From contig CAJULB010000003.1 of assembly GCA_910587005.1 (NCBI GenBank), forward strand, positions 186,001 through 250,000: a stretch of 64,000 nt of DNA. The letters run 5' to 3'. This DNA is from an uncultured Christensenellaceae bacterium. Lineage in GTDB: Bacteria; Bacillota; Clostridia; Christensenellales; Borkfalkiaceae. Below are positions 43,638 through 52,924 of the stretch, piece after piece. Every line of letters starts with the position of its first letter. Within the stretch, counting starts at the first letter, position 1. The notes beneath the pieces are model-generated. The model worked only from the letters and a program-made list of their open reading frames with translations. It was not told the DNA's origin and did not search any database. The position numbers were made by a program, and so were the translations under genes.

Positions 43638-44444
43638 GTGACTGATTATTTTTACTTCGGAGAAGTTGCTTTGGAATGGCTTTATAATTTTTCGGGCTGG
43701 CAGCTCGCGCTTATGGCAACGGCGTTCACATGGGCGCTGACAGCGGCGGGAGCCTCGCTCGTGTTTATATGTAAAAAAGTAAGCGCTAACGCGTTTTCGT
43801 TTATGATGAGTTCCGCCGCGGGAATAATGCTGGCGGCAACGTTTTTTTCGCTTTTACTGCCCGCTATGGAAATGGCGCCCTCGTTTGACTATCTTGTTTT
43901 AACGTGCGGCTTTGTTTTGGGCGGCGCGCTGATAATAATAACCGATATAATACTCGGCAGGCTTAAAATGTTCGACGGCGACGCAAAAAAACAGAGCTGT
44001 GCCGTTATGTGCATCGCCGTAACTATGCACAATATTCCCGAGGGAATGGCGGTAGGGGTTGCGTTCGGCGCGCTTGCGTCGGGACAGACTGCGGGCGCAG
44101 TAGCCGCGGTAATGCTTGCGGTCGGTATAGGTATACAAAACTTTCCCGAAGGCATGTGCGTTGCGTTTCCGCTCCGCGCCAACGGCACAAGCAGAACAAA
44201 ATCATTTTTTATAGGACAGCTTTCGGGCGCGGTTGAAATAGTTGCGGGCGTAATAGGCGCGCTTGCTGTTCAGGCTGTGCAGGGCATACTTCCGTGGGCG
44301 CTATCCTTTTCCGCGGGAGCCATGCTTGCGGTTGTCTGTTCCGAGCTTATCCCCGAAAGCTTTGCGCAAGGCAAAGTAAAAGCCACTATCGGCGTAATTT
44401 TCGGGTTTGCGCTGATGATGATTCTGGATATAGCCTTCGGTTAA
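43638..44444 (+). CDS. ZIP-family metal transporter
   Basis: Eight-helix importer for zinc or other divalent metals. The two metal-site helices read HNIPEGMAVGVAF (about 132-144) and QNFPEGMCVAF (about 173-183), with E-x-x-P motifs SELIPESFA near 239. 268 aa, similar to the GufA/ZupT branch. The chosen start is GTG 43638; an ATG at 43713 would remove the first helix. No ribosome site is obvious, so expression level is uncertain. Stands alone between two terminators. Confidence 0.88.
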   Translation: MTDYFYFGEVALEWLYNFSGWQLALMATAFTWALTAAGASLVFICKKVSANAFSFMMSSAAGIMLAATFFSLLLPAMEMAPSFDYLVLTCGFVLGGALIIITDIILGRLKMFDGDAKKQSCAVMCIAVTMHNIPEGMAVGVAFGALASGQTAGAVAAVMLAVGIGIQNFPEGMCVAFPLRANGTSRTKSFFIGQLSGAVEIVAGVIGALAVQAVQGILPWALSFSAGAMLAVVCSELIPESFAQGKVKATIGVIFGFALMMILDIAFG

Positions 44445-44461
44445 ATATTTTACCGTACATT

Positions 44462-44496
44462 GCCGACCGCCGCGCTTTTAAAGCGCGGCGGTCGGC
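44462..44496. terminator. Terminator after the ZIP gene
   Basis: GCCGACCGCCGCGCTTT (44462-44478) and AAGCGCGGCGGTCGGC (44481-44496) form a 16-bp stem with almost no loop. Confidence 0.85.
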
Positions 44497-44555
44497 TTAC
44501 TCAATTCAAAACTTTATTTTGCATAATTTGTAAAACATTTCCGCAAGATAAGGGT

Positions 44556-45356
44556 ATGGATAAAACTAATAAAAAAACTGCTATTGTCGTTGGCGGCAGC
44601 TCGGGTATCGGCTGCGAAACGTGTTTAAGGCTTTATAACCGCGGCTGGCACGTCGTCAATATTTCGCGCACGCCGTGCAAAAACTCAAACATAGTAAATA
44701 TAGCTGCCGACGTTGCGGCGGGCAATTCCGTTGCAGACGCCATAAAGTCCGTATGTGAAAAGCGCCGTATACACGCGCTTGTTTACAGCGCCGGCTTTTC
44801 TATGGCGGCGCCCATAGAGCACGCTAAGGAAAGCGACTACCGTTATCTTTTCGACGTGAACTTTTTCGGCGCGCTTCAAAGCATGCAGGCGGTAATTCCG
44901 TATATGAAAGAAAAGGGCGGAAGCATAATTTTGGTCGGCTCGCTGGGCGGGGATTTGCCTATATGCTTCGACAGCTTTTATTCCGCCTCAAAAGCCGCGC
45001 TCGAAATGCTTTGCCGTTCGGCTTATTCCGAGCTGAAACCTTACGGAATAAAGGTTACGGGTCTGCTCCCCGGCGGTACGGCAACCAACTTCACGTTTAA
45101 ACGCAAGGTGTATTCCGACGACGACAACAAAGCATATTCGCACAGCGTTAACCGCGCTGTCGCCGCGCTTGCGGATATGGAGCAGAGCGGTATGAAGCCT
45201 GCCGACGTTGCCGAAATTATTTACGGACTTTTGCTTTCGGACAGACCGCCGGTAATCAGAACGTGCGGAAAAAAGAATAACGTTTACAGATATATGTCGC
45301 GCGTTCTGCCTGAAAAAATGACGCTTAAAATTAACGACAGGATGTACCATCAATGA
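44556..45356 (+). CDS. SDR-family oxidoreductase
   Basis: NAD(P)-dependent short-chain dehydrogenase of 266 aa. Cofactor motif GGSSGIG (about 15-21), NNAG-equivalent YSAG (about 89), catalytic Ser in ILVGSLGG (about 137), Tyr-x-x-x-Lys in YSASKAAL (about 150-154) and PGGTAT after it. The substrate is not predictable. The start ATG 44556 lies four bases after AAGGG; a longer upstream reading runs through the terminator and is rejected. Its TGA overlaps the ATG of a 32-codon frame. Confidence 0.88.
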   Translation: MDKTNKKTAIVVGGSSGIGCETCLRLYNRGWHVVNISRTPCKNSNIVNIAADVAAGNSVADAIKSVCEKRRIHALVYSAGFSMAAPIEHAKESDYRYLFDVNFFGALQSMQAVIPYMKEKGGSIILVGSLGGDLPICFDSFYSASKAALEMLCRSAYSELKPYGIKVTGLLPGGTATNFTFKRKVYSDDDNKAYSHSVNRAVAALADMEQSGMKPADVAEIIYGLLLSDRPPVIRTCGKKNNVYRYMSRVLPEKMTLKINDRMYHQ

Positions 45357-45451
45357 AAAAGGAATACGATTTATCCCGCCGTGACGAGCGGGAAACGCTT
45401 GCAAAATTACCAAAGGGGGAAAGAATCAGAAATGACAGGCAAAACCCGTGA
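45353..45451 (+). CDS. Possible 32-aa charged small protein
   Basis: ATG overlapping the SDR stop (ATGA) opens a 32-codon frame ending TGA at 45451, inside the start of spoVAC. The product would be very charged (KKEYDLSRRDERETLAK). It may be a translational-coupling leader that brings ribosomes to spoVAC, a real small protein, or chance. No homology is recognised. Confidence 0.3.
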   Translation: MKKEYDLSRRDERETLAKLPKGERIRNDRQNP

Positions 45452-45881
45452 CAACTATAACGAAAACTATTTAAACTACGTCAAAACGCAGGACCCGCCC
45501 ACACAGCATTTTAAAAACTGCGCCTCGGCATTCGGGGTAGGCGGACTGATTTGCTGTATAGGACAGTTCATAAGATATATGTTTGAATTTGCAGGGCTTA
45601 CGGGCGACGAGCTTGCGGGCGCAACTTCTATTGTACTGATATTTTTGGGCTGTTTTTTAACGGGGCTGGGCGTTTACGACAGGATAGGCAGGTACGCGGG
45701 CGCAGGCTCGATAGTGCCGATTACGGGCTTTGCAAACAGCGTAACCTCGCCCGCAATCGAGTTTAAAACCGAGGGCTGGATATACGGAATGGCGGCTAAA
45801 ATGTTTACCGTCGCAGGCGCGATTATTGTCTTCGGAGTGTTTTCGGGAGTGCTTGTCGGACTGATATATTTCTTTCTGTAA
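45432..45881 (+). CDS. spoVAC: Stage V sporulation protein AC
   Basis: Membrane protein of the SpoVA channel that moves dipicolinic acid into the forespore and out at germination; SpoVAC is the mechanosensitive subunit. After a polar start (NYNENYLNYVKTQDPPTQ) there are four helices with the family text FGVGGLICCIGQFIRYMF, FLGCFLTGLGVYDRIGRYAGAGSIVPITGFANSV and a C-terminal helix. 149 aa, complete. ATG 45432 has GGGGAAAG ten bases upstream. A cut-short spoVAD follows 74 bases later; spoVAE is absent. Confidence 0.92.
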   Translation: MTGKTRDNYNENYLNYVKTQDPPTQHFKNCASAFGVGGLICCIGQFIRYMFEFAGLTGDELAGATSIVLIFLGCFLTGLGVYDRIGRYAGAGSIVPITGFANSVTSPAIEFKTEGWIYGMAAKMFTVAGAIIVFGVFSGVLVGLIYFFL

Positions 45882-45955
45882 ATCAAATTGCCCCCGCACT
45901 ATGCTTGATTTAACGTGATTTTTTAAATTTTTTAATTTAATCGGGAACTATGAAT

Positions 45956-46597
45956 ATGAAAAAAAAGGGGAATACCGTATTTTTTAAAAACGCGCCGTGC
46001 GTAACTTCTTTCGCCGCGGTTTGCGGCAGTAAGGAAAGCGTCGGGATAATAGGCTCTTACGCGGATATAACTTTGCAGGACGATATGTATGAGGAAAGCA
46101 CCTACGAAAAAGCCGAGTGCAAAATGCTTTCCACGGCAATCTCGCTTGCGATAGAAAAGGGCGGTTATGCCGAAAGCGATATAGACGTGTTGCTTTCAGG
46201 CGATTTGTTAAACCAGATAATTTCCGCCAGCTTTGCCGCACGCGACTTCAATTTTCCGTTTTTGGGAGTGTATTCGGCTTGCTCAACTATGAGCGAAAGC
46301 ATGCTTTTGGGTGCAATGCTCGTTGACGCGGGCTACGTAAAAAAGGCTGTTGCGGCAACAGGCTCGCACTTCGCTTCGGCTGAAAGGCAGTACCGCTACC
46401 CGTTGGAGCTCGGCTGTACCCGTCCCCCTCAGGCGCAGTGGACGGTGACGGGCGCGGGCGGCTGTGTGATAACGGACGAAAAAAAGGGAATAAAAATCGT
46501 CGGCGGTACAATGGGGAAGGTGTGCGACTTCGGCGTAACGGACGTAAACAATATGGGGGCGGCAATGGCGCCCGCCGTTGCTATAATACCACCATAA
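45956..46597 (+). pseudogene. spoVAD: C-terminally truncated spoVAD
   Basis: SpoVAD is the thiolase-like cytoplasmic/peripheral SpoVA protein that binds dipicolinic acid, normally about 335-340 aa. This frame holds the first two thirds (213 aa): KNAPCVTSFAAVCG, DVLLSGDLLNQI, GVYSACSTMSESM (thiolase-like Cys) and EFQ-type region ERQYRYPLELGCTRPPQAQWTVTGAGG. It then reads NNMGAAMAPAVAIIPP and stops; normal SpoVAD continues from MAPAAADTI for over 100 residues. No remainder is found in any frame up to 46900. A deletion at about 46575 best explains it. The product may be inactive, or the rest may lie elsewhere. Start ATG 45956 rather than 45950 by spacing to CGGGA. Confidence 0.8.
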
Positions 46598-46897
46598 AAC
46601 CGGATATGTTACGCTTGGCGGTCAGTTCGGTGCAAAAAAACGCGGCGGATAAAGCAAAAACGCTTTAACACAAAATGACGCAAGGAGTACGGACAACAGA
46701 CTTTATCTGCCGCGGAGTAATTTTCAAAGTCAAATTTAACCGCGCTTGCGCAAATCGGTCAGACTGCCGTTTACGTAGTTTTCTATAATTTTGCAAATTG
46801 TAATAATATAATTGACTTTAATACGCGCGTGTGATAAAATTAATATCAGTATCATTCGGCTTTCAGCCGTAAAAACATAGCAATATAAGGTGTGCAA
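46598..46897. other. 300-bp gene-free stretch after truncated spoVAD
   Basis: No protein or RNA gene recognised. A short frame 46598-46668 ends in KAKTL but shows no family pattern and I do not count it. The stretch ends with the promoter at 46812-46840 and a small hairpin (CGGCT-TTC-AGCCG, about 46857-46869) in the leader of the next gene. It is the scar of whatever removed spoVAD's end and spoVAE. Confidence 0.6.
46812..46840 (+). promoter_or_regulatory. Promoter of the glm cluster
   Basis: TTGACT (46812-46817), 17-bp spacer, TAAAAT (46835-46840). Start near 46848, about 50 bases before the TTG start of the hexapeptide-repeat gene. Confidence 0.7.
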
Positions 46898-47554
46898 TTG
46901 AAGACAGCGGAACTGTTCGATTTAAGCCGTACACAGGCGGCGGATTATCTGAAAAAATTCACATATCCGTGGGAAGCGCTTTCGGGCATAAAAGATTTTA
47001 TTCTGAGCCTCGGCGCTGTCTTAAACAAGGACGAATATACCGAGGTTGCGCCTTGCGTATGGGTGCATAAAACGGCGGAAATTTCCCCTTCCGCATATGT
47101 CGGTGCGCCTTGCATAATAGGGGAGAATACCGAAGTAAGGCATTGCGCTTTTATCCGCGGCAGCGCGCTTGTCGGCAATAACTGCGTGGTCGGTAACTCG
47201 ACCGAGCTTAAAAACGTAATACTTTTCGATAACGTTCAGGTTCCGCACTACAACTACGTCGGCGACAGCATTTTGGGCTATAAATCGCATATGGGCGCAG
47301 GCTCGATAACCTCCAACGTAAAGTCGGATAAAAGCCTTGTGAAAGTGAACAGCGGTTCGGAAAAAATTGCTACGGGGCTGAAAAAATTCGGCGCGGTGCT
47401 GGGCGACTTTGTTGAAGTCGGCTGTAACAGCGTTTTAAACCCCGGTACGGTAATAGGCAGAAATTCAAATGTTTATCCTCTTTCGTGCGTCCGCGGATAT
47501 ATCCCCGCAGACAGTATTTATAAGACGGGCGGAGTAATAACCGCAAAAAAATAA
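46898..47554 (+). CDS. Left-handed beta-helix (GlmU-C-like) protein
   Basis: A 218-aa hexapeptide-repeat protein. After a helical start (about 1-50), residues 60-195 are left-handed beta-helix rungs: ISPSAYVGAPCIIGENTEVRHCAFIRG, then HMGAGSITSNVKSDKS (a loop with conserved Asn/His-type residues) and GCNSVLNPGTVIGRNSNVYPLS. This resembles the acetyltransferase half of GlmU without the uridylyltransferase half. Directly followed by glmM and glmS, it may supply the acetyl step or be a UDP-GlcNAc pyrophosphorylase relative. TTG 46898 is chosen since AAGG lies seven bases upstream. Confidence 0.75.
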   Translation: MKTAELFDLSRTQAADYLKKFTYPWEALSGIKDFILSLGAVLNKDEYTEVAPCVWVHKTAEISPSAYVGAPCIIGENTEVRHCAFIRGSALVGNNCVVGNSTELKNVILFDNVQVPHYNYVGDSILGYKSHMGAGSITSNVKSDKSLVKVNSGSEKIATGLKKFGAVLGDFVEVGCNSVLNPGTVIGRNSNVYPLSCVRGYIPADSIYKTGGVITAKK

Positions 47555-47590
47555 CCATACTAACGATAAAACAACAGAGAGAAAGCAACT

Positions 47591-48979
47591 ATGGGCAAAT
47601 ATTTCGGAACGGACGGTTTCCGCGGTGAAGCGAATAAAACTCTTACAGCCGACCACGCGTATAAAGTCGGCAGGTTTCTCGGCTGGTACTACGGCGAACT
47701 TAAAAAAAGACAGAACGATTCAACCGCTCCCAGAATATTAATAGGCAAGGATACTCGCCGTTCCAGCTATATGTTCGAATACACGCTTATCGCGGGGCTT
47801 ACCGCTTCGGGTGCGGACGCATATATGCTTCACGTTACTACAACCCCCTCGGTCGCGTATATAACAAGGGTGGACGAGTTCGACTGCGGAATAATGATTT
47901 CCGCAAGCCACAATCCTTACTACGATAACGGTATAAAGCTTTTAAATTCCCACGGCGAAAAAATGGACGAGGGCACAATAAAGCTTATAGAAGACTATAT
48001 TGACGGAAAGCTTGAAGTTTTCGGCGGAAAATATTCCGAGCTTCCCTACGCGGTGCGCGATAAAATCGGTAAAACGGTTGACTATGCCTCGGGCAGAAAC
48101 CGCTATATCGGCTATCTGATTTCGCTTGGAATGTATTCCTTCCGCGGAAAAAGGGTGGGGCTTGACTGCGCCAACGGCACAACGTGGAATATCGCAAAGT
48201 CTGTATTTGAAGCGCTCGGCGCAACAACTTACGTAATAAATAACGAACCCGACGGTTTCAACATAAACGAAAACGCCGGCTCAACGCATATAGAAGGACT
48301 GCAAAAGCTTGTCAAAGAAAAAAAGCTCGACGTCGGATTTGCTTACGACGGCGACGCGGACAGATGTCTTTGCGTGGACGAAAACGGAAATTTAATTAAC
48401 GGCGACCAGATTTTGTATTTGTACGGCGTGTATATGAAAGAGCGCGGCAAGCTTATTACAAACACGGTTGTTACGACGGTTATGTCCAACTTCGGGCTTT
48501 ACAAGGCTTTTGACAAGGCGGGCATTGACTATGCAAAAACACCCGTTGGCGACAAATACGTCTATGAATATATGGCGGAGCACGGCTGCAGACTCGGCGG
48601 CGAGCAGTCGGGGCACATAATTTTTTCAAAGTACGCCACCACGGGCGACGGAATACTGACAAGTCTGAAAGTTATGGAAGTTATTATGGCAAGAAAAACT
48701 TCGCTTTCAAAGCTTGTGGAACCGCTTAAAATCTATCCGCAGGTGCTTTTGAATTTGAAAGTAACCGATAAGGACAAGGCGCAAAACGACAAAGACGTTG
48801 TTTCCGCAGTCAAAAAGGCGGAAGCAAAGCTCGGCAGCGGCGGAAGAATACTTGTCAGACCTTCGGGAACCGAACCGCTTATCCGCGTTATGGTCGAGGC
48901 GGAAACCGAAAAGCTTTGCAAATCGCTTGCGGAAGAAGTGGTTGAAGTTCTGCGCGCAAAGGGGTACGCGCTTGACTGA
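47591..48979 (+). CDS. glmM: Phosphoglucosamine mutase
   Basis: Converts glucosamine-6-phosphate to glucosamine-1-phosphate for UDP-GlcNAc. The catalytic phosphoserine is Ser106 in ISASHNPYYDNGIKLL, the metal loop is DGDADRC (about 253-259) and the sugar-binding GGEQSGHII (about 336) and C-terminal RPSGTEPLIRVMVEA (about 425) are all present. 462 aa. Start ATG with GAGAGAAAG upstream. It lies 36 bases after the beta-helix gene and 69 before glmS. Confidence 0.95.
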   Translation: MGKYFGTDGFRGEANKTLTADHAYKVGRFLGWYYGELKKRQNDSTAPRILIGKDTRRSSYMFEYTLIAGLTASGADAYMLHVTTTPSVAYITRVDEFDCGIMISASHNPYYDNGIKLLNSHGEKMDEGTIKLIEDYIDGKLEVFGGKYSELPYAVRDKIGKTVDYASGRNRYIGYLISLGMYSFRGKRVGLDCANGTTWNIAKSVFEALGATTYVINNEPDGFNINENAGSTHIEGLQKLVKEKKLDVGFAYDGDADRCLCVDENGNLINGDQILYLYGVYMKERGKLITNTVVTTVMSNFGLYKAFDKAGIDYAKTPVGDKYVYEYMAEHGCRLGGEQSGHIIFSKYATTGDGILTSLKVMEVIMARKTSLSKLVEPLKIYPQVLLNLKVTDKDKAQNDKDVVSAVKKAEAKLGSGGRILVRPSGTEPLIRVMVEAETEKLCKSLAEEVVEVLRAKGYALD

Positions 48980-49048
48980 GCGCGATATGCGCTGAAACGG
49001 CGAGCTTAAATACAAACGATTAGATAAATTCAAGGGTAGAAAATTACA

Positions 49049-50881
49049 ATGTGCGGAATTGTAGGATATATAGGAAAAAAACAAGCTGCCCCCGTGCTTT
49101 TGGACGGACTTAAAAAGCTTGAATACAGGGGTTACGATTCGGCGGGAGTGGCGGTGCTCAATCCCGACGGCGAAATACAAATAGTCAAAGCCAAAGGCAG
49201 GCTGAAAGTTTTAAGCGATATGACCGACGGAGGGAAATCGGTCAAAGGCGTTTGCGGAATAGGTCACACGCGCTGGGCAACTCACGGCGAGCCGAGCGAG
49301 AATAACGCCCATCCGCATTGCAACGACGAAAAAACGATAGCCGCCGTTCATAACGGCATTATAGAAAACTACATTGAACTTAAAGATAAGCTTATCCGCC
49401 GCGGCTATACCTTTTATTCGCAGACGGATACCGAGGTGGCTACAAAGCTCGTCGATTATTACTATAAAAAGTACGGCGACCGTTTGCGCGCTATTTCGGA
49501 ATTTGCTTTAAGGGTGCGCGGCTCGTACGCGCTTGCGGTAATATACAAGGATTTGCCCGATACGATTTTTGCAATCCGTAAGGACAGCCCTATGATAATA
49601 GGCTCGGCCGGCGGAGAAACCTTTCTCGCCTCCGACGTTCCCGCAATTTTAAATTATACAAGAAAAGTCTATTACATGGACAATCTTCAAATAGCATGCC
49701 TTGAAAAGGACGGCGTAACTTTTTACAACTTAGACAGAGAAGTAACCGAAAAGAAGCCCGTAGAAATAACGTGGGATGCGGAAGCGGCTGAAAAGGGCGG
49801 TTGGGAGCATTTTATGCTCAAAGAAATTCACGAACAGCCCAAAGTCATAGCCGATACTATAAATTACGTTTGCAAAAACGGCGATATAGACTTTTCCGAA
49901 GTCGGTCTTTGCGAAAAAGGCCTTAAAAAACTTAAAGGCGTAGTAATCGTCGGGTGCGGTTCGGCTTACCACGCTGGCGTGGTTATGCAGTACGTCATAG
50001 AGGATTTGGCGCGTATCCCCGTAAGGGTAGAGCTTGCGTCCGAATACCGTTACCGCAATCCCGTGGTAAACGGCGAGCTTTTAATAGTTATAAGCCAGAG
50101 CGGAGAAACCGCCGACAGCCTTGCGGCAATGCGCGAGGCAAAGAAAAACGGACTTAAAACGCTTGCGATAGTCAACGTGCTCGGCTCGTCGATAGCAAGG
50201 GAAGCTGACTACGTTTTTTATACCAAAGCTGGGCCGGAAATTTCCGTGGCAACCACAAAGGCGTACAGCGCGCAGCTTATTGCGGGTTATCTGTTTGCGG
50301 TTAAGCTTGCAAAGGTGCGCAAAACAATTTCCGACGACTGTTACAAAGCGCTTTTATCAGAGCTTTACGACCTTCCCGAAAAGGTTAACGAGCTTTTGGC
50401 AAGCAAGGAAGAAATTCAGAAGTTCGCCGCGAAAACAATGGACAGAAACGACGTCTTTTTTATAGGACGCGGCACCGATTACGCGGTAAGCATAGAGGGA
50501 AGCTTAAAGCTGAAAGAAATCAGCTATATTCATTCCGAAGCCTACGCCGCGGGCGAGCTGAAACACGGTACCATAAGCCTTATAGAGAAAGGCACGCTGG
50601 TGTTTGGAGTGCTTACGCAGAAACGGCTTATAGAAAAGACGATAAGCAACCTCGAAGAAACTGCGAGCCGCGGCGCGCTTATTGCCGCCGTTGCTTCCGA
50701 AAATGTCAGCGTTGAAAATACGGGCGTTAAAAACGTTTTCCGTATACCGCAGACGGATATGCACTTTACGCCCAGCCTTGCGGTTATTCCGCTTCAACTG
50801 TTCGCGTATTACCTCAGCGTGCTGAGGGGGAACGACGTGGACAAGCCCAGAAATTTAGCAAAAAGCGTTACCGTCGAATAA
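49049..50881 (+). CDS. glmS: Glucosamine-6-phosphate synthase
   Basis: Makes glucosamine-6-phosphate from fructose-6-phosphate and glutamine. The N-terminal nucleophile is Cys2 (MCGIVGYIG), with the glutaminase region GHTRWATHGEPSENNAHPH (about 75-90) and two SIS isomerase domains (CGSAYHAG near 308, SQSGETADSL near 352, SIEGSLKLKEISYIH near 488), ending LAKSVTVE with the conserved C-terminal K. 610 aa. The 69-nt gap upstream is too short for a glmS ribozyme, so feedback control, if any, is different here. Confidence 0.96.
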   Translation: MCGIVGYIGKKQAAPVLLDGLKKLEYRGYDSAGVAVLNPDGEIQIVKAKGRLKVLSDMTDGGKSVKGVCGIGHTRWATHGEPSENNAHPHCNDEKTIAAVHNGIIENYIELKDKLIRRGYTFYSQTDTEVATKLVDYYYKKYGDRLRAISEFALRVRGSYALAVIYKDLPDTIFAIRKDSPMIIGSAGGETFLASDVPAILNYTRKVYYMDNLQIACLEKDGVTFYNLDREVTEKKPVEITWDAEAAEKGGWEHFMLKEIHEQPKVIADTINYVCKNGDIDFSEVGLCEKGLKKLKGVVIVGCGSAYHAGVVMQYVIEDLARIPVRVELASEYRYRNPVVNGELLIVISQSGETADSLAAMREAKKNGLKTLAIVNVLGSSIAREADYVFYTKAGPEISVATTKAYSAQLIAGYLFAVKLAKVRKTISDDCYKALLSELYDLPEKVNELLASKEEIQKFAAKTMDRNDVFFIGRGTDYAVSIEGSLKLKEISYIHSEAYAAGELKHGTISLIEKGTLVFGVLTQKRLIEKTISNLEETASRGALIAAVASENVSVENTGVKNVFRIPQTDMHFTPSLAVIPLQLFAYYLSVLRGNDVDKPRNLAKSVTVE

Positions 50882-50907
50882 TCAGCTCACCTATACGGAA
50901 AAAATCA

Positions 50908-52740
50908 ATGAATAACAAATATAAAAAATTAAAAGATATCGGCATATTAGTTTTATGCGACTTTGCTTCAATTACGGTATCCGTACTTCTGTCGTTGCTT
51001 ATTGTAAACAGCAAGGTAGATTTTTGTCTTGAACTTTTATACTGGTATCTTTTGAATATAGTTACGGTATATGTCTTTCTTGCGCTGTTCAGGCTATATT
51101 TCATAGTCTTTACTTCTGTCGGACTGATAGATACGCTTAAAACGGTCGGCGCGATAATTTTCATATTCTGCGCTAACCTCGCTTATGCGATTTTCCTTAA
51201 AGATATTTTAAATATAAGGGTAGGCATAACTTATTCCATTATCCTTGCGCTGTTCGTGCTTTTGTCGCGTTTTTCGCAAAGAATGTACGTTGCGGTTAAA
51301 TACGCATTGACGAGAAAGAACAAAAACAAGGTCAGGGCGATGATAGTCGGCGGCGGGAACGCGGGCACAATGCTTATCCGCGAAATTCAGACAACCGACA
51401 AAATAACCTATCTTCCCGTATGCGTAATCGACGACGACCCTACAAAGATAGGCAAAAGTATTTATAACGTAAAAATAGTCGGCAGTACCGCGGACATAGC
51501 GGAATACGCAGAAAAATACGGCATAGACGAAATTTTGATTGCAATGCCCGCCGCGCCCAAAGCGGAGGTGAAGCGCATTTACGATATTTGCGTAAGCACC
51601 AAGCGCAAGGTTAAAACCTTACCGGGCATTTACCAGATAGTTAACGGCGACGCAAGCGTTACCGCGCTGCGCGAAGTGCAGATTTCCGACCTTTTGGGCC
51701 GCGACCAGATAAAGGTCAACCTTGACGAAATTATGGGCTATATCGAAAACCGCGTTGTGCTTGTCACGGGCGGAGGCGGCTCGATAGGAAGCGAGCTTTG
51801 CCGTCAGATAGCAACCCACAACCCCAAACAGCTTATAATTTTAGACATTTACGAGAACAACGCATACGATATCGAGCAGGAATTAAAGCGCCGCCATCCC
51901 GAGCTGAATTTGCTTGCGCTGATTGCAAGTATAAGGGATACGGGAAAAATAGAGGACGTCTTTAAAAAATACTCGCCTGAAATTGTTTTTAACGCGGCGG
52001 CTCATAAGCACGTTCCGCTTATGGAAACAAGCCCTAACGAGGCGGTTAAAAACAATGTTTTCGGCACCTTGAACGTGGCGCGTTGCGCGGATAAATTCGG
52101 CTCTAAGGTATTCGTACAGATTTCGACGGATAAGGCGGTTAACCCCACTAATATAATGGGCGCTACAAAGCGTATCTGCGAAATGATTATACAGACTATC
52201 GGCAAGCACAGCAAAAATACTAAATTCGTTGCGGTGCGCTTCGGAAACGTGCTCGGCTCCAACGGCTCGGTTATCCCGCTTTTTGAAAAGCAGATTGCGG
52301 AAGGCGGCCCCGTCACCGTTACCCATAAAGACATTATAAGATACTTTATGACCATACCCGAGGCGGTTTCGCTTGTCTTGCAGGCGGGCGCGTACGCAAA
52401 GGGCGGACAGATTTTCGTTTTGGATATGGGCGAACCGGTAAAAATTTACGATTTGGCGTACAACCTTATCAAGCTTTCGGGACTTGAACCCAACGTTGAT
52501 ATTGAAATTAAGTGCACGGGACTTCGCCCCGGTGAAAAACTGTATGAAGAGCGTTTAATGGATGAGGAGGGTATGCAGCAGACTCCCAACGGTCTTATAA
52601 GCATTGCAAACCCTATAAAGCTTGACGAAGAATTTCTTTGGAACACGCTTGATAAGCTTAAAGTTGCGGCTTACGATGAAACTTCTGAAATGAAAAACCT
52701 TGTCGCCCGGCTTGTAACAACCTATAAACCGCAGAATTAA
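50908..52740 (+). CDS. PglF/CapD-type membrane UDP-sugar 4,6-dehydratase
   Basis: 610-aa enzyme. Four N-terminal membrane helices (residues 10-115), a first Rossmann-like domain (AMIVGGGNAGTMLIREI, about 145), then the SDR domain with VLVTGGGGSIGSELCRQI (about 285), NAAAHKHVPLME (about 372) and the catalytic STDKAVNPTNIMGATKR (about 408) in which Met replaces the SDR Tyr, as in PglF/FlaA1-family dehydratases. Removes water from UDP-GlcNAc to give the 4-keto-6-deoxy sugar. Followed (after a divergent gene) by PglE-like and PglC-like genes, suggesting a bacillosamine-type route. It starts 27 bases after glmS. Confidence 0.9.
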   Translation: MNNKYKKLKDIGILVLCDFASITVSVLLSLLIVNSKVDFCLELLYWYLLNIVTVYVFLALFRLYFIVFTSVGLIDTLKTVGAIIFIFCANLAYAIFLKDILNIRVGITYSIILALFVLLSRFSQRMYVAVKYALTRKNKNKVRAMIVGGGNAGTMLIREIQTTDKITYLPVCVIDDDPTKIGKSIYNVKIVGSTADIAEYAEKYGIDEILIAMPAAPKAEVKRIYDICVSTKRKVKTLPGIYQIVNGDASVTALREVQISDLLGRDQIKVNLDEIMGYIENRVVLVTGGGGSIGSELCRQIATHNPKQLIILDIYENNAYDIEQELKRRHPELNLLALIASIRDTGKIEDVFKKYSPEIVFNAAAHKHVPLMETSPNEAVKNNVFGTLNVARCADKFGSKVFVQISTDKAVNPTNIMGATKRICEMIIQTIGKHSKNTKFVAVRFGNVLGSNGSVIPLFEKQIAEGGPVTVTHKDIIRYFMTIPEAVSLVLQAGAYAKGGQIFVLDMGEPVKIYDLAYNLIKLSGLEPNVDIEIKCTGLRPGEKLYEERLMDEEGMQQTPNGLISIANPIKLDEEFLWNTLDKLKVAAYDETSEMKNLVARLVTTYKPQN

Positions 52741-52743
52741 CAT

Positions 52744-52850
52744 CAGTCATTCCGTGCGTAATGAGCGAGGCGGCGGAATAGCGGTTGTTACGCGTTTTGC
52801 GTCAGTTGTGCGGGAATTGATTATATATTTTGTCATTCTGATTGTCTTAT
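52744..52850. repeat. Degenerate interspersed repeat
   Basis: CAGTCATTCCGTGCG...GCGAGGCGGCGGAATAG and later TTTGTCATTCTGATTGTC match the 'GTCATTCC/GTCATTCT...GCGGAAT' text of common bacterial intergenic repeats, similar to 22850-22945 and 28141-28180. No gene is visible. Confidence 0.45.
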
Positions 52851-52872
52851 GTGCTTGCATTAATGTAATAAA

Positions 52873-52911
52873 AAAGCGGGGCTTGCGTAAAATTTGCGCA
52901 AGCCCCGCTTT
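52873..52911. terminator. Bidirectional terminator, 15-bp stem
   Basis: AAAGCGGGGCTTGCG (52873-52887) pairs with CGCAAGCCCCGCTTT (52897-52911). It ends the PglF-like gene and the convergent ligase-like gene. Confidence 0.88.
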
Positions 52912-52924
52912 GTTTTAAATTAAT

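Noticed and set aside
48980..49048. glmS ribozyme before glmS
   Set aside because: Only 69 bases separate glmM and glmS, too short for the ribozyme, and its core is not seen.
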